Shown here in pieces: positions 11,788-21,480 of a stretch of 64,000 nucleotides of DNA. Under the pieces are notes generated by a model. That model made no database searches. It was not told the origin of the DNA and was given only the letters and a program-made list of their open reading frames with translations. Source of the stretch: Ascaphus truei (lineage: Eukaryota; Chordata; Amphibia; Anura; Ascaphidae); NCBI GenBank assembly GCA_036426205.1, contig CM071574.1:11412099-11476098 (forward strand). Reading direction: 5' to 3'. The position numbers and the translations under genes were made by a program. Within the stretch, counting starts at the first letter, position 1. Every line of letters begins with the position of its first letter.

Positions 11788-12148
11788 GACAGACATAGAT
11801 AATCAGTCTTATAAGAAAAGTCTTACCTGTCTCGTAGTTGTAGGGGGAAGGCTTCTCTCTTTCCTGGGTTGCTGCCTTTTCCTCAGGCTCTCTCAGCATT
11901 CAGGTGTAGAAGTCTTGTGAGCTCCAGACATCTGTGATCCCTCTGTGAGTCTCATCTGTGAGACTCAGGAACCTCTGCTCTGTCTGTTTCCTAGGTCAGC
12001 CCAGTTGTGGACTAAGGGATCTCTCCTTCCTGTCTCAGGAGGAGCCTTTTCTCTAACAAACCTACAATCAGCCAGTTGCTGGTCAATTAACCAGCACACT
12101 GCTGGATTAGAGGCAAGTTTTCTGAACAGGGATGAGCCCCCTGTTACA
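11788..12148 (-). mobile_element. Minus-strand LTR copy R1
   Basis: This 361-bp block is a direct repeat of 15295-15655, with equal length and only scattered differences. On the minus strand it starts TGTAACAGGGG, a plausible LTR 5' terminus. In copy R2 the start is preceded by a purine-rich tract as expected for a 3' LTR; here it abuts a different LTR fragment (12149 onward). The block ends at a (TA)n run, beyond which the two copies diverge. R1 is probably a solo or truncated LTR. Confidence 0.65.
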
Positions 12149-12458
12149 GACCGGATGGCCCCTTTATCTTCAGTCGGCGCTACCGGATGCTGGAGTACCC
12201 GGCAGGTATCACACCTACAAGTGCACCAACTTTAACACGCGGTTGTGTGCAGCGCTGTCGCACACACTTTGGGTGGGCTGACTCTTGTGCACACCAGTGT
12301 GGTTGGGTGCCCAGGGGCACCTCAGTACTTTGGGGAAATATCCCATCCACGTGTGGACACGGTGTTGGAGGGCACTGTGGGGTCACGGCCGTGCGTGGCC
12401 TATTTGGTGTGGGCGTTACAGTATATTGTTCTTCCTTTTCCATATGCTGCAGTAAACT
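12149..12458 (+). mobile_element. LTR fragment S1
   Basis: This block is directly repeated at about 14958-15273 (S2). Both contain ctggagtacccggcagg, caccaactttaacacgcgg, a cacacactttggg phrase and ggcacctcagtactttgggg. They end near gcgttaca and continue for about 45 bp of shared flank (ccttttccatatgctgcagt). Parts resemble the gypsy LTR at 19270-19400 (pgtacc...cccggcaggtaaa...gtgcaccaac), so it belongs to a related LTR family. The shared flank means S1 and S2 arose by duplication of a larger unit rather than two insertions. Confidence 0.6.
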
Positions 12459-12485
12459 GTTTCACCGCATTTTTCATGTGAGAAT

Positions 12486-12596
12486 AGCCCTGCATTATAT
12501 ATACATGTATACACATATGCACACATTGAGATATATATATATATATAGCCCTGCATTATATACACATGTATACACATATGCACACATTGAGATATA
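12486..12596 (+). repeat. Minisatellite, left part (about 2 units)
   Basis: Two units of roughly 58 bp: a (TA)n stretch, tagccctgcattatata, cacatgtatacacatatg, then cacacattgaga. The same array resumes at 14435 after the solo LTR. The open frames across it on both strands are repeat artefacts. Confidence 0.9.
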
Positions 12597-14434
12597 TGTA
12601 ACCCTGGTCCCCAGCAGCTCCTGGAGACCCCCCTTCCCTGGAGCAGCTCGATCGCGGGTACTGAAAAACCCGACGGCTGCTTCCAAGGGTGGGGGCTGGA
12701 GCAGGGAGCAGCGCGGCTTCTCCTGCCTGCGGCCGGTTGCCGGGGACGCGATCGGGCCGTTGCTAAGGCCGCGATCGCGTCTCTAAGGTCCCGGCGGCCG
12801 CAGAGCAGGGCGCCGCCATTGCGCTTCAAGTCGCGCATGCGCAGTGAGTCCCCGGCGGCCCAGTTAGCTCGCGCATGCGCAGGGAGGCTGCGAGAGGCAG
12901 GGAAGAGTCGCGCGAGCGTGAGGATAGTCAGGGGAAGGATGAGGCAGCCCCAGATAGCTTGCGCAGGCGCAGGGGCAGCTCAGGAAGGGTTGCGGCGGCC
13001 ATTAGGAGTTAGTGTAGGCAGAGGGGAGGAACGCACGCGGCCCCAATGTTATAGTAAGGGCCTCGGGACTACAATTCCCATGAGGCATAGCGAGGCAGGC
13101 ACCAGGTGCTTGATAGGAGCCAATAGGGCTGCAGGACTGCCCTGGAGGAAAGAGATACATTTTCCCGGGCTTTGCATGAGTCACGTCAGTTGGAGCAGAG
13201 GAGCTGAAGGGGAAGGAAGGATGCGGGGAGTGAGTGCAGCTCCTGCATCCTGATAGGTACCCTCACCCTCCAGGTAGGCCCCAACTCCCCACCAGGTTAG
13301 TGGGTAACTGATAAGGGACGGCCCTAGATAGGGAGGTCGCCCTTAGTGTGTGTAAGGTGCAGGTTTGGCAGTGCCACAGCGGAGAGGGCTGTGGGCACTG
13401 GCAAATAGGCACAGTGTGCTAGTAGTGGATTGCTACGGGATCCAGGTGGCTGTGTGTGATTGCAGCTGTCTGTGTGTGTGTCGCTGCATGTGCTGGGCGC
13501 AGTGCGTGCAGTGTGTGTGAAGTGTGTGTGGATCCCTGCAGGCTGACAGTGTGAGCTGAGTGTTGGCTGCAGGTGCGTTAGGCTGTTAGGATTAGCAGTT
13601 ACAGTTGAGACTGGGTAGCTAGGGGAAGGGGGGGGCAGATTAATGTTCCACAGGCCCTAGGAGTTTTCCCCAAGCCATCCCAGGTTGCGGTTCCTCAGGG
13701 ACAGGCCCTAGGTTAGGGTTGCTGTCACGCTAGAAGTAGTTGAGAAAGAAAGCGGATAGCGGCGGTTGCTGTGCCCGTGCGACGGTGGTGTTACCGAGAG
13801 ACTGCTGAGTTCCCGGGAAGCGGTGGGACCCTCGTTGGGGTCCACGGCGGAAGTACCTGAATAGGATCAGACGGACGTCTGACCCTTTGAGAAGTGTGTT
13901 GCGGTCCCGAGCATCGGAGTGCTCGGAAGGTACTTCATTATTAAGTGCACCAACTGGGCCCTAGCTTAATATAGTGACTGCGCAGTCACCCATTGACTAT
14001 CTCCGTAGGAGTACGGGACCTTGGGTGTGGGGGTTTCACTGGACCCTGGGTGGGATCACCTTGTGTTGGGGAAACGTCCTGCGAGACGTCACGGGTAGTG
14101 TCTCCTCGTGAGAGGGACACAGGTTATGAGGATATGTAAAGGCGATGATATGTTCTATGTTCATAAGTAAATTCCTTAGTTATTATATAATCACTGACTG
14201 TGTGTGTGGTTTCTAATTGGGTTCCTATGTAGGGTCATTCTACACGTCCATAGAATCCTACATAGGTGGAGGCGCTGAAAGAAGATTCGTTCCAGAGGAT
14301 TCACCCCAGGCTCTCATTAGCGGAGGCTCAGACCTCCTGTGAGCCTGACAGGTATACGCACCACACCGGTAACACCGCATGTTCTACTCACCCACACTAC
14401 ATATGAGATTGGGTGGGGTGGAATACCCGTTACA
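12597..14434 (+). mobile_element. 1.84-kb solo LTR inserted in the minisatellite
   Basis: The block starts tgtaaccctgg and ends cccgttaca. Both ends sit in the (TA)n part of the same minisatellite, so the target array can be rejoined across it. It is GC- and CpG-rich (cgcatgcgcag motifs near 12830-12880) and has a gtgtctcctc...gagggacac block near 14098-14120, also found in the gypsy LTR (near 19490). It has a ggtggaggcgctg block near 14268. No internal coding region is present, so it is a solo LTR of a family related to the gypsy element at 18.6-27.3 kb. The TSD cannot be read unambiguously inside (TA)n. Confidence 0.75.
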
Positions 14435-14955
14435 TATATATATATATATAGCCCTGCATTATATACACATGTATACACATATGCACACATTGATATATAT
14501 ATATATATAGCCCTGCATTATATATACATGTATACACATATGCACACATTGATATATATATATATATATATAGCCCTGCATTATGTATACATGTATACAC
14601 ATATGCACACATTGAGATATATATATAGCCCTGCATTATATACACATGTATACACATATGCACACATTGATATATATATATATATATATAGCCCTGCGTT
14701 ATATACACATGTATACACATATGCACACATTGAGATATATATATATATATAGCCCTGCATTATATATACATGTATACACATATGCACACATTGAGATATA
14801 TATATATATAGCCCTGCATTATATATACATGTATACACATATGCACACATTGAGATATATATATATAGCCCTGCGTTATATACACATGTATACACATATG
14901 CACACATTGAGATATATATATATAGCCCTGCATTATATATACATGTATACACAGA
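14435..14955 (+). repeat. Minisatellite, right part (about 9 units)
   Basis: Nine further units of the 55-60-bp repeat described for 12486-12596, each with agccctgc(a/g)ttata, catgtatacacatatgcaca and a (TA)n of variable length. The last unit is truncated after catgtatacaca and runs into LTR fragment S2. Several units differ by single substitutions, consistent with an actively varying array. Confidence 0.95.
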
Positions 14956-15273
14956 CAGTGAACCGGATGCCACCTTCTATTTTCAGTCGGGCGCTACCGA
15001 TGCTGGAGTACCCGGCAGGTTATCACACCTACAAGTTGCACCAACTTTAACACGCGGTTGTGTGCAGCGCTGTCGCACACACTTTGGGTTGGGCTGACTC
15101 TTGGGCACCACCAGGTGTGGTTGGGTGCCAGGGGCACCTCAGTACTTTGGGGAATATCCCAGCCACGTGTGGACACGGTGTGGAGGGCACGTGGGGTCAC
15201 GGCGTGCGTTGGCCTATTTGGTGTGTGGCGTTACAGTGATATTGTTTTCCTTTTCCATATGCTGCAGTAAAAC
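14956..15273 (+). mobile_element. LTR fragment S2
   Basis: Direct repeat of S1 (12149-12458) with small indels, including the 45 bp beyond the presumed gcgttaca LTR end. It is followed by a (TA)n run and then by LTR copy R2. The order around the minisatellite is therefore R1-S1-array-S2-R2. Confidence 0.6.
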
Positions 15274-15294
15274 TTATATATATATATATATATA

Positions 15295-15655
15295 GACAGA
15301 CATAGATAATCAGTCTGATAAGAAAAGTCTTATCTGTCTCGTAGTTGTAGGGGGAAGGCTTCTCTCTTTCCTGGGTTGCTGCCTTTTCCTCAGGCTCTCT
15401 CAGCATTCAGGTATAGAAGTCTTGGGAGCTTCAGACATCTGTGATCCCTCTGTCAGTCTCATCTGTGAGACTCAGGAACCTCTGCTCTGTCTGTTTCCTA
15501 GGTCAGCCCAGTTGTGGACTAAGGAATCTCTCCTTCCTGTCTCAGGAGGAGCCTTTTCTCTAACAAACCTCCAATCAGCCAGTTGCTGGTCAATTAACCA
15601 GCACACTGCTGGATTAGAGGCAAGTTTTCTGAACAGGGATGAATCCCCTGTTACA
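15295..15655 (-). mobile_element. Minus-strand 3' LTR copy R2
   Basis: 361 bp, the counterpart of 11788-12148. On the minus strand it begins TGTAACAGGGG at 15655 and is immediately preceded (15656-15670) by a purine-rich AAACAGGGGAGG-type tract. This is where a polypurine tract lies before a 3' LTR. The internal region of the same element would then be 15656-16590 on the minus strand. The LTR is cut at the (TA)n near 15277-15294. Confidence 0.65.
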
Positions 15656-16590
15656 TACCTCCCCTGTTTGTGGGAAGCTCAGGCTTGCCACGGCCAAAGC
15701 CCATCCTTCCACTCTCATTCGAGATATCTCAGTGACTTGAATGAGAGTGGATGGAGGAGGAGAACCCTCAGTCCCGCTGGGATTGGAGCCCTTCCTCCAG
15801 TTTAGTAGTGTCTTCTCCAGAAGGTGCTTGAGATCAGCAGTCCTCAGTTGCTCAAGGGGAACCTTTTCCAAGTCCTGTCTTTCTACTGACCATGTGGTCA
15901 TGAGCTTTCCCCTGTGTCGGGCACTCCTCTTTTTATAGGCAGACTGTATGGCGACAGTTGCAGAGCTTTTATGCCAATCGCTTTCTTTCGCCATCTTCCC
16001 CATGTACTCTACTTTAGCACCAAATGTCCACTTTTTGGTATCACAAGAGCACCCAGGAACAGCCCCATGAGCCCTCAGTTCCTGAAGCTGTCTTCCTGCA
16101 CTTTTCCCATTCAATGTAGTTGCCAGTTCAGCTTCTTTGGGATTGAGTTGCGATTCCAGCTCCACTTCCAGAGAATTTCCTATCTTTTCAGCTTCCTCAG
16201 CTAAGGATTCTTCTAGCTTTGATTCTGCACTCCTACCTCTACCCTGTTGGGCGGCTGCAGGTTTGACTAGTGCTTTCTTAGGTGGCTAAAACTTTATAAT
16301 CTTGTTTTGAAGGTGAGTGGTGTCCCCAGCTCTCACTGTACCCTTGTCCTCACGGGCATTAGTTACTGTGGAATACCGATGCTTGGGCAGAGCCAATACC
16401 TTTTTCCGTATTGGAGGCATCTGTAAGTTACTGGTCTGCAGAGTCTCACTCTGTTTCTTGAGTGTATCCTGCCATTCTCCTTTCAGGGTCTTTATTTCTT
16501 CCCTGTGCTTTCTCTGAGCTTGCTTCCACCTATCATTCATTATTTTGTGGAGCACTGTGAACTTCTTCGCTTGGGCTGCAGATACTCATC
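15656..16590 (-). pseudogene. Decayed coding region of a minus-strand LTR element
   Basis: Two open stretches (16286-16555 and 15614-16165, minus strand) separated by a stop read as a charged protein rich in K, E, Q and L. Candidate coiled-coil parts are RWKQAQRKHREEIKTLKGEW and, further on, a glutamate/leucine-rich segment. No zinc knuckle, protease or polymerase motif is visible. Its position directly upstream of the polypurine tract and LTR R2 suggests it is the last ORF of that element. I do not recognise the family, and a gag-like structural protein is only a guess. The C-terminal part of the frame runs into the LTR. Confidence 0.45.
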
Positions 16591-17265
16591 TCAGTATATA
16601 TATGAAGAGAAAAAGCGCCCGATCCATGTGTAAAATCCATATATACAGTATATATTTAGGATTATCTCACATGCGTCTCTAAAACAACCCTGAGTTACCT
16701 ATCTGATGTAGAAAAATCAGGTACTTTACACTTATCCAACTTACAGATGTTTCTTGCATCAATGTTCTCAGTGCCTGTGAGAATCAACTGTCTGGATCCT
16801 GTGGCTTTCTCCAGTAACAACTGCAGATGTTTTCTTTTTTTTCAGTGGTCCCAAAGTAGAAATTAATATGATTTGACGGAGCCAGAAGGAACTAATCACC
16901 AATAAGGTGTTAGCAACTAAACCTTATTAAATAAGGATTTATTATTAATGTATTAATAGTAATTGAAGAACACAATAATACATTTATACTTTGATTTTGT
17001 TTCTGTCTTTTATCTCCTCCCACTCTCTCTGTCTTTCAGCTTTCTTTTTAGCTATAGATGTAGCAGCCCTACTATTCCCAGCGCCGTGGATGAAATGCAG
17101 AAAAGTCGGGGCGCTGCGGGAAGTGGCTGCCGCAACGGTTCTGTCGGATGTCCTTTCTTTTCAATGGGATATCCCACAGCATTAATACTTCCGAGCCGCA
17201 ATCGGTACAGTCACAGGACTGGGCGGTTGTGGCCACGAGAACAGTAAGATTGGCTAAATCTGTAT
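16591..17265. other. No recognised feature
   Basis: AT-rich DNA with antisense-overlapping open frames around 16963-17404. None carries a motif I can name. Confidence 0.4.
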
Positions 17266-17480
17266 ATCTGCATCCCAGAGTTTCTCTTTTCATGTATTGT
17301 TTCTCTCTCCGACAACATTTACCAACTATATCCTTTTGTACCCAGAACATTATGTTGCTACTCTTAGGATCCAAAGCAATGCAACATATCTTGCAGTGAA
17401 GCATGTGCGGTCAGTTGCTTTCCTTTCAGACAACCAGCAACAAGAGGCCCCAAAATGTAAGGGCCTAGATCAGGGGAACG
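17266..17480. repeat. Dispersed repeat, copy 2
   Basis: Partner of 6420-6690: the agaacatt(a/c)tgttgcta and caatgcaacatat(c/t)t phrases and the closing caacaagagg are shared in order and orientation. Confidence 0.5.
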
Positions 17481-17830
17481 CAAACATTTGGAGCTACGAC
17501 CCCCTGCCTGCTCCCCCAGGTGCTCGCGCCCCCCTAACTTTTTTACTGGCATGAAATGATGCTGCGGGTGACGTCACATGACCCCATTGCCATGGCAACG
17601 CGTCGTGAAATGAAGCCGTGGGTCATGTGACATCACAACACATGGCCACGCGGCATCATTTAACGCCGCATTGCCATGGCCACGCGACAAAGCAACGCTT
17701 CTGACACCCAGTAAGTAGGTTACAGAGGCCTCGCGCGATCCCCCTGCATTGAATTTAAATGCTTGGGTAAGAGCGCTGGGCCTCTGCAACCGCCTGTGCC
17801 CCCCCAAAAAAATCCCGCACCCCATCACAA
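17481..17830. mobile_element. hAT-like MITE with GC-rich core
   Basis: The left end ggggaacgcaaacatttgg resembles the caggggtgcgcaaactttt terminus at 43230. The core contains gttgccatggcaacgcg-type words, ttacagaggcc, a gaatttaaatgcttgggtaagagcgc block and ggcctctg in inverted arrangement. The same core is seen at 43430-43510. No transposase is present. Assignment to hAT rests on the CAGGGGTG-type terminus. Confidence 0.5.
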
Positions 17831-18289
17831 TCGCATATGAAGATAATTGTTACATACATTGTTTAAACATGCACGTTTTTCTTTTTCTTGATTTTCGTTT
17901 GCTTTACCAGCTCAGAAATGCAAAATGTTCTGGATGAAGGCGAATGTGATATTATTACGTATTTTTTCACATTGAAAAGCCTCTTTTCAATCCCTTTTTT
18001 GTAAAATTTGTTAAATTATGTTGCCATGGAAGCCCTAACATCAAATTCTAAGAACATCTTGTTACATCAGTAGACTATTTGCTCACTAAGATTTTCCAGT
18101 CCTGAATGTTTGACCTTATACCCTCTCATGTACAATGTCATCATTTTAATCTGACATTCCCAATTGATTTAAATCGAACATTGGACAAAATGTATTTAAA
18201 AAAATCATCTTAATTTGACCTTTTTTCTAGTTTTACAGATTTTTTCTTCAAAGGCGATATATATATATATTACTTGTAAGCACATTCAC

Positions 18290-18643
18290 ATGTATTAGAC
18301 AGGTCTGCAACCCTGGTTTTCGCCATTATCTCCTAGCATACAGTGCTACCACTGCAGCAAGGGATTTTGGGAAATGACATGCAATTGAGCACAGTGCCAC
18401 CTTTTGTCTCAAGACCACATTCCATGTTTAAACCCTTAAGCCGATGCATGCTATTTTAAACACAGCTTTTAAACATAGCCTGGGATGAGATGCAAAGTCA
18501 ATAAACTCACTCACAGACAGACTGTTTCAACCTTGTGGGTCTCATCAGTGTGAGGTTGGTTGTACTGGATTTGCAAGATCAAAGCAGATCCCAATTCACT
18601 CAAACCCAACATTTTATCATTACTAACCCTTTCCTATTACTGA
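18290..18643. repeat. Dispersed short repeat, inverted copy, plus flank
   Basis: 18290-18450 is the reverse-orientation partner of 11550-11787. It is followed by a segment with agactgtttcaaccttgtgg and ctcatcagtgtgaggttgg, recognisable as repeat-like but unassigned. It ends at the start of the gypsy 5' LTR. Confidence 0.5.
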
Positions 18644-20516
18644 TGTAGCCGGGACCCCGCTTTCTTCCCCAATTGTTGTGTGGGGTGGGATATGTTGTAC
18701 TTAGGGAACGCTCCAATAACAGAGGTTCCGCGACAGGGAGCCGCCATGTTTAGGGTGGCGCCGGCGCAGACCTGGTCCAGCAGGAGGTTGCGCATACGCA
18801 GAGCAGGGTACAAAGCCCGCGAAGGAGGAGAGCTCGGGGAGGAGGGGAGTTAGGGGACTACGGGTCCCAACAGCCCCCGCGGTCCCCCGTGACATGGCAG
18901 AACCAATCAGGTACGAGAATAGGGAGGATAAGGAAGTGGTGGGGCGCACGAGGAGTCAGAGCTAGCTGTCGGAGGAAGGAGAAGGAGCTCCGGTGTAGGG
19001 AGGCAGGCCGCCCCTACCTAGGCCGCATGCCCCAGACCCAGTTAGGCCCTGAGCCCCAGTAGAGTGCAGCGGAGCTAGGGACTGGCCATAGTCAGGTTCC
19101 GGATCCCCTTCTGTGATACGATCGCTACCGGGACAGTTCAAAAATCAGCGGGAGGCCTGGGACCAGGCCCAGCTACTATGTCGCAGCATGTCTGGGTGGG
19201 ATCGCCCCGGACACCTACGGGTGACATCAGCTACGCCCACGCCGATCCTTTGTGAAGATAGTTGCAGTACCGGGTACAGGAGTGCCCAGCAGGTAAATGT
19301 CAAGTGCACCAACGGTACCATTTTCACTCCGGGACACGGTGGCTGCGCAGTCACACACTTATACATCCACTGACTCACTTGGGGGTGGGGGAACGTATTC
19401 CACGCGGGAACTGGACACGAGGTGGGATCACCCGGTGAAGGGAAAGGGAGAGTGAGCGTTTAGCTGGACGCTGGTAGTAGTGTCTCCTCTAGGGAGGGAC
19501 ACCTGTTAATTAAGCTGGTGGTTGCTACAAGTAAACGTATGGACAGTAAAACAAACAAAAAGGGAAGCGCAATATGGGTCTGGTTTAAGGCACAACAGCC
19601 ACTTTATGTTAATAAAACAGGATTAAAATTACATATAATTACATAATTGAAAAACAATAAAAATAATAAACAAGTCTCTGCCAGAAGGGAAATGTCCAGG
19701 TGGTAAGTAATGTACTTAAAATAAGTGAACTACCGCCCCTGTCTGTCTTGGCAGACTCAGGCACAAAGGGCCGTAGAGAGGTGAAATTCCAGAGTGGTAG
19801 CCTAAGATGAATAATGCCACCAACCGTGCAGGTGATGGAGTGTATGAGAGTGGAGAGGTGCCGTTAGGCATCAACTGTAGAGATCGCTCACCCAAACTTC
19901 AAATCACTTGGCGCGGGTGGCTCCTTTGATTCTTCCTCCAAACGCCTTGTTGTTATACAGGCTCCATGCTTCTCCAAGGCTCACACAACAGAGCGGAACA
20001 ATTCCCAGGACGCCGGGTTTCCGGGTATGACATCACGGCCGGACGTGACGCACCAACCCTTCCCGGCCAATCACTGGAGCGGCTGGATCGCAAAGGAGCA
20101 ACGAGTTGGTTCTCACACAGCCCACACGGCTTCAATGCCTCTGTTAATCCGCTCTCTGACGGGGCTCTGCAGCAGACCACCGGACCTCAGGGCAGCAAGA
20201 CAGAATAACGAACAAGAGCTACAACCCCTCAGACTCCTCCTCCTACGCGTTTCACCACGCAAAGTGGCTTCATCACTTGTTTGTTCAAGTAAACGTATAT
20301 TGGTTAAGGTATATCACTGTGTGTGTGTTCATGTACATAAGGTCCTGCGAAGACACACTTCCCCTAAGGCGGAAGCTGTCGCAGGTGGAGGCGCTGCACC
20401 AAGTCATAAGTATTGTGAGCACCCCAGGCTCTCCGTGGCAGAGGCTTGGGCCCTGTGGGCCTACAGGTTATACAGCATATGGTAGTGGCCTGTGTTCGAT
20501 AGGAACCAGGGCTACA
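18644..20516 (+). repeat. Gypsy 5' LTR, interrupted
   Basis: Starts tgtagccgggacc and ends ccagggctaca. Without the 0.75-kb insertion (about 19545-20285) it is about 1.1 kb and aligns throughout with the 3' LTR at 26201-27312. It is GC-rich in its first half and contains a gtgtctcctctagggaggga block near 19490. It has a cggaagctgtcgcaggtgg block near 20370. Confidence 0.85.
19545..20285 (-). mobile_element. Short retroelement inserted in the gypsy 5' LTR
   Basis: Comparison with the uninterrupted 3' LTR (27080-27100) shows an insertion flanked by a duplicated caagtaaacgtat (about 13 bp, at 19528-19540 and 20285-20297). Read on the minus strand it begins near 20284 with a gatgaagcc...gaaacgcgta motif and ends in a T-rich tail, ttgcgcttccctttttgttt. 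A 13-bp TSD and a T-rich end suggest target-primed insertion. The open frames inside (about 75-80 codons, both strands) have no recognisable product. A similar motif order occurs at 36000-36730. Confidence 0.7.
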
Positions 20517-20575
20517 TTTGGAGGCGCTGCTGAGATCTTAGACCTGGGGTGCCCACCCGAGCCAAAAATACCGCC

Positions 20576-21480
20576 ATGGCCCTTTCCTCGCATCAGGAAA
20601 TACGCGACTGGGCACGACAAATGCGCACGCCAACCGGCCACGCAGTGGCTGTGACCTGAGTACCCATGGCCCTACCCTTAGAGACATTGCAAACGGCCCT
20701 ACGATAACTACCGGGTTTTGCTAAAGCCCGCCTGGTAGACGTACTCATAGATCAAGATGCTAAGTGGAATACCTTGCTAGTAGATTGTCGGTGAGATCTA
20801 GTAGTCCTTGAGCCTGCCGCCCCTCAATATCTGCCGCTTCCAAACTCTCCGTCCGGCGGCATCCCCTTGGTCTATCCCCTTCGGGACCCTGTGGAGGAAC
20901 TAGGTGACGACGACCATACGCTCCCCTTTGCTCATTACCCCATGAGCTGCCCATCAGACTGTAGCTATCCCGGGTCTAGCGCATCCGAAGAAGCGGGGGT
21001 GCGTAGTGACATGCTGCAGAAACTCAATGACAAGATAGACCAGTTAACCACTCCCTCAAGCTTACCGCCGTTAGTAGAAGCACTTACCCTAGCCACGCAT
21101 TCTCAAAGTTACCGGATATTAAAGGCTTTCTCGGGGATTCTACCTGTGCCCACGGACGAGGATGGAATAGATCCTTCGAAGGAACATACTAGGGGAGTAA
21201 TGGAAGAATGGTCTTGTACCAATGTAGTGAAACGCCAATGGCTCATGGAGTGCTTGAGGCCCCCGGCATCCACTTTGATCAGCATCCATGGAGAGCAATA
21301 TCCTGACCTGACCGCTCGTATGATGATCGAGTTTCTCGTCGAGGCCTATAGCGCGACCAAGGATGATGGGGCCTTGTGGGCTAAGTACCTGCCATTAACC
21401 AAAAGGAGGGAGAAGATTTGTCTGCTTATATCCACCGCTTGCAAATCTCCCTGGGACCCCTGCTGCATCATAAATACTTG
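20576..21480 (+). pseudogene. Gypsy gag, first part
   Basis: The likely original start is the ATG at 20576, in a strong ccgccATGg context just after the 5' LTR and leader. The frame from there is in phase with the clean open stretch 20867-21481 but has in-frame stops near 20651, 20705 and 20790. Near 21415 the reading moves to another frame, so an indel has occurred. The product would be the N-terminal, capsid-like part of gag. No motif is diagnostic here; the assignment rests on position and continuity with the zinc-knuckle frame. Confidence 0.7.

Noticed and set aside
12486..14955. Regularly spaced repeats resembling a CRISPR array
   Set aside because: Units are directly adjacent with no unique spacers, interrupted by an LTR, and the setting is vertebrate nuclear DNA.
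14339..15050. Several 98-137-codon open frames rich in Y, I, H and M
   Set aside because: They are translations of the minisatellite and its (TA)n runs; the same peptide repeats with the DNA unit.
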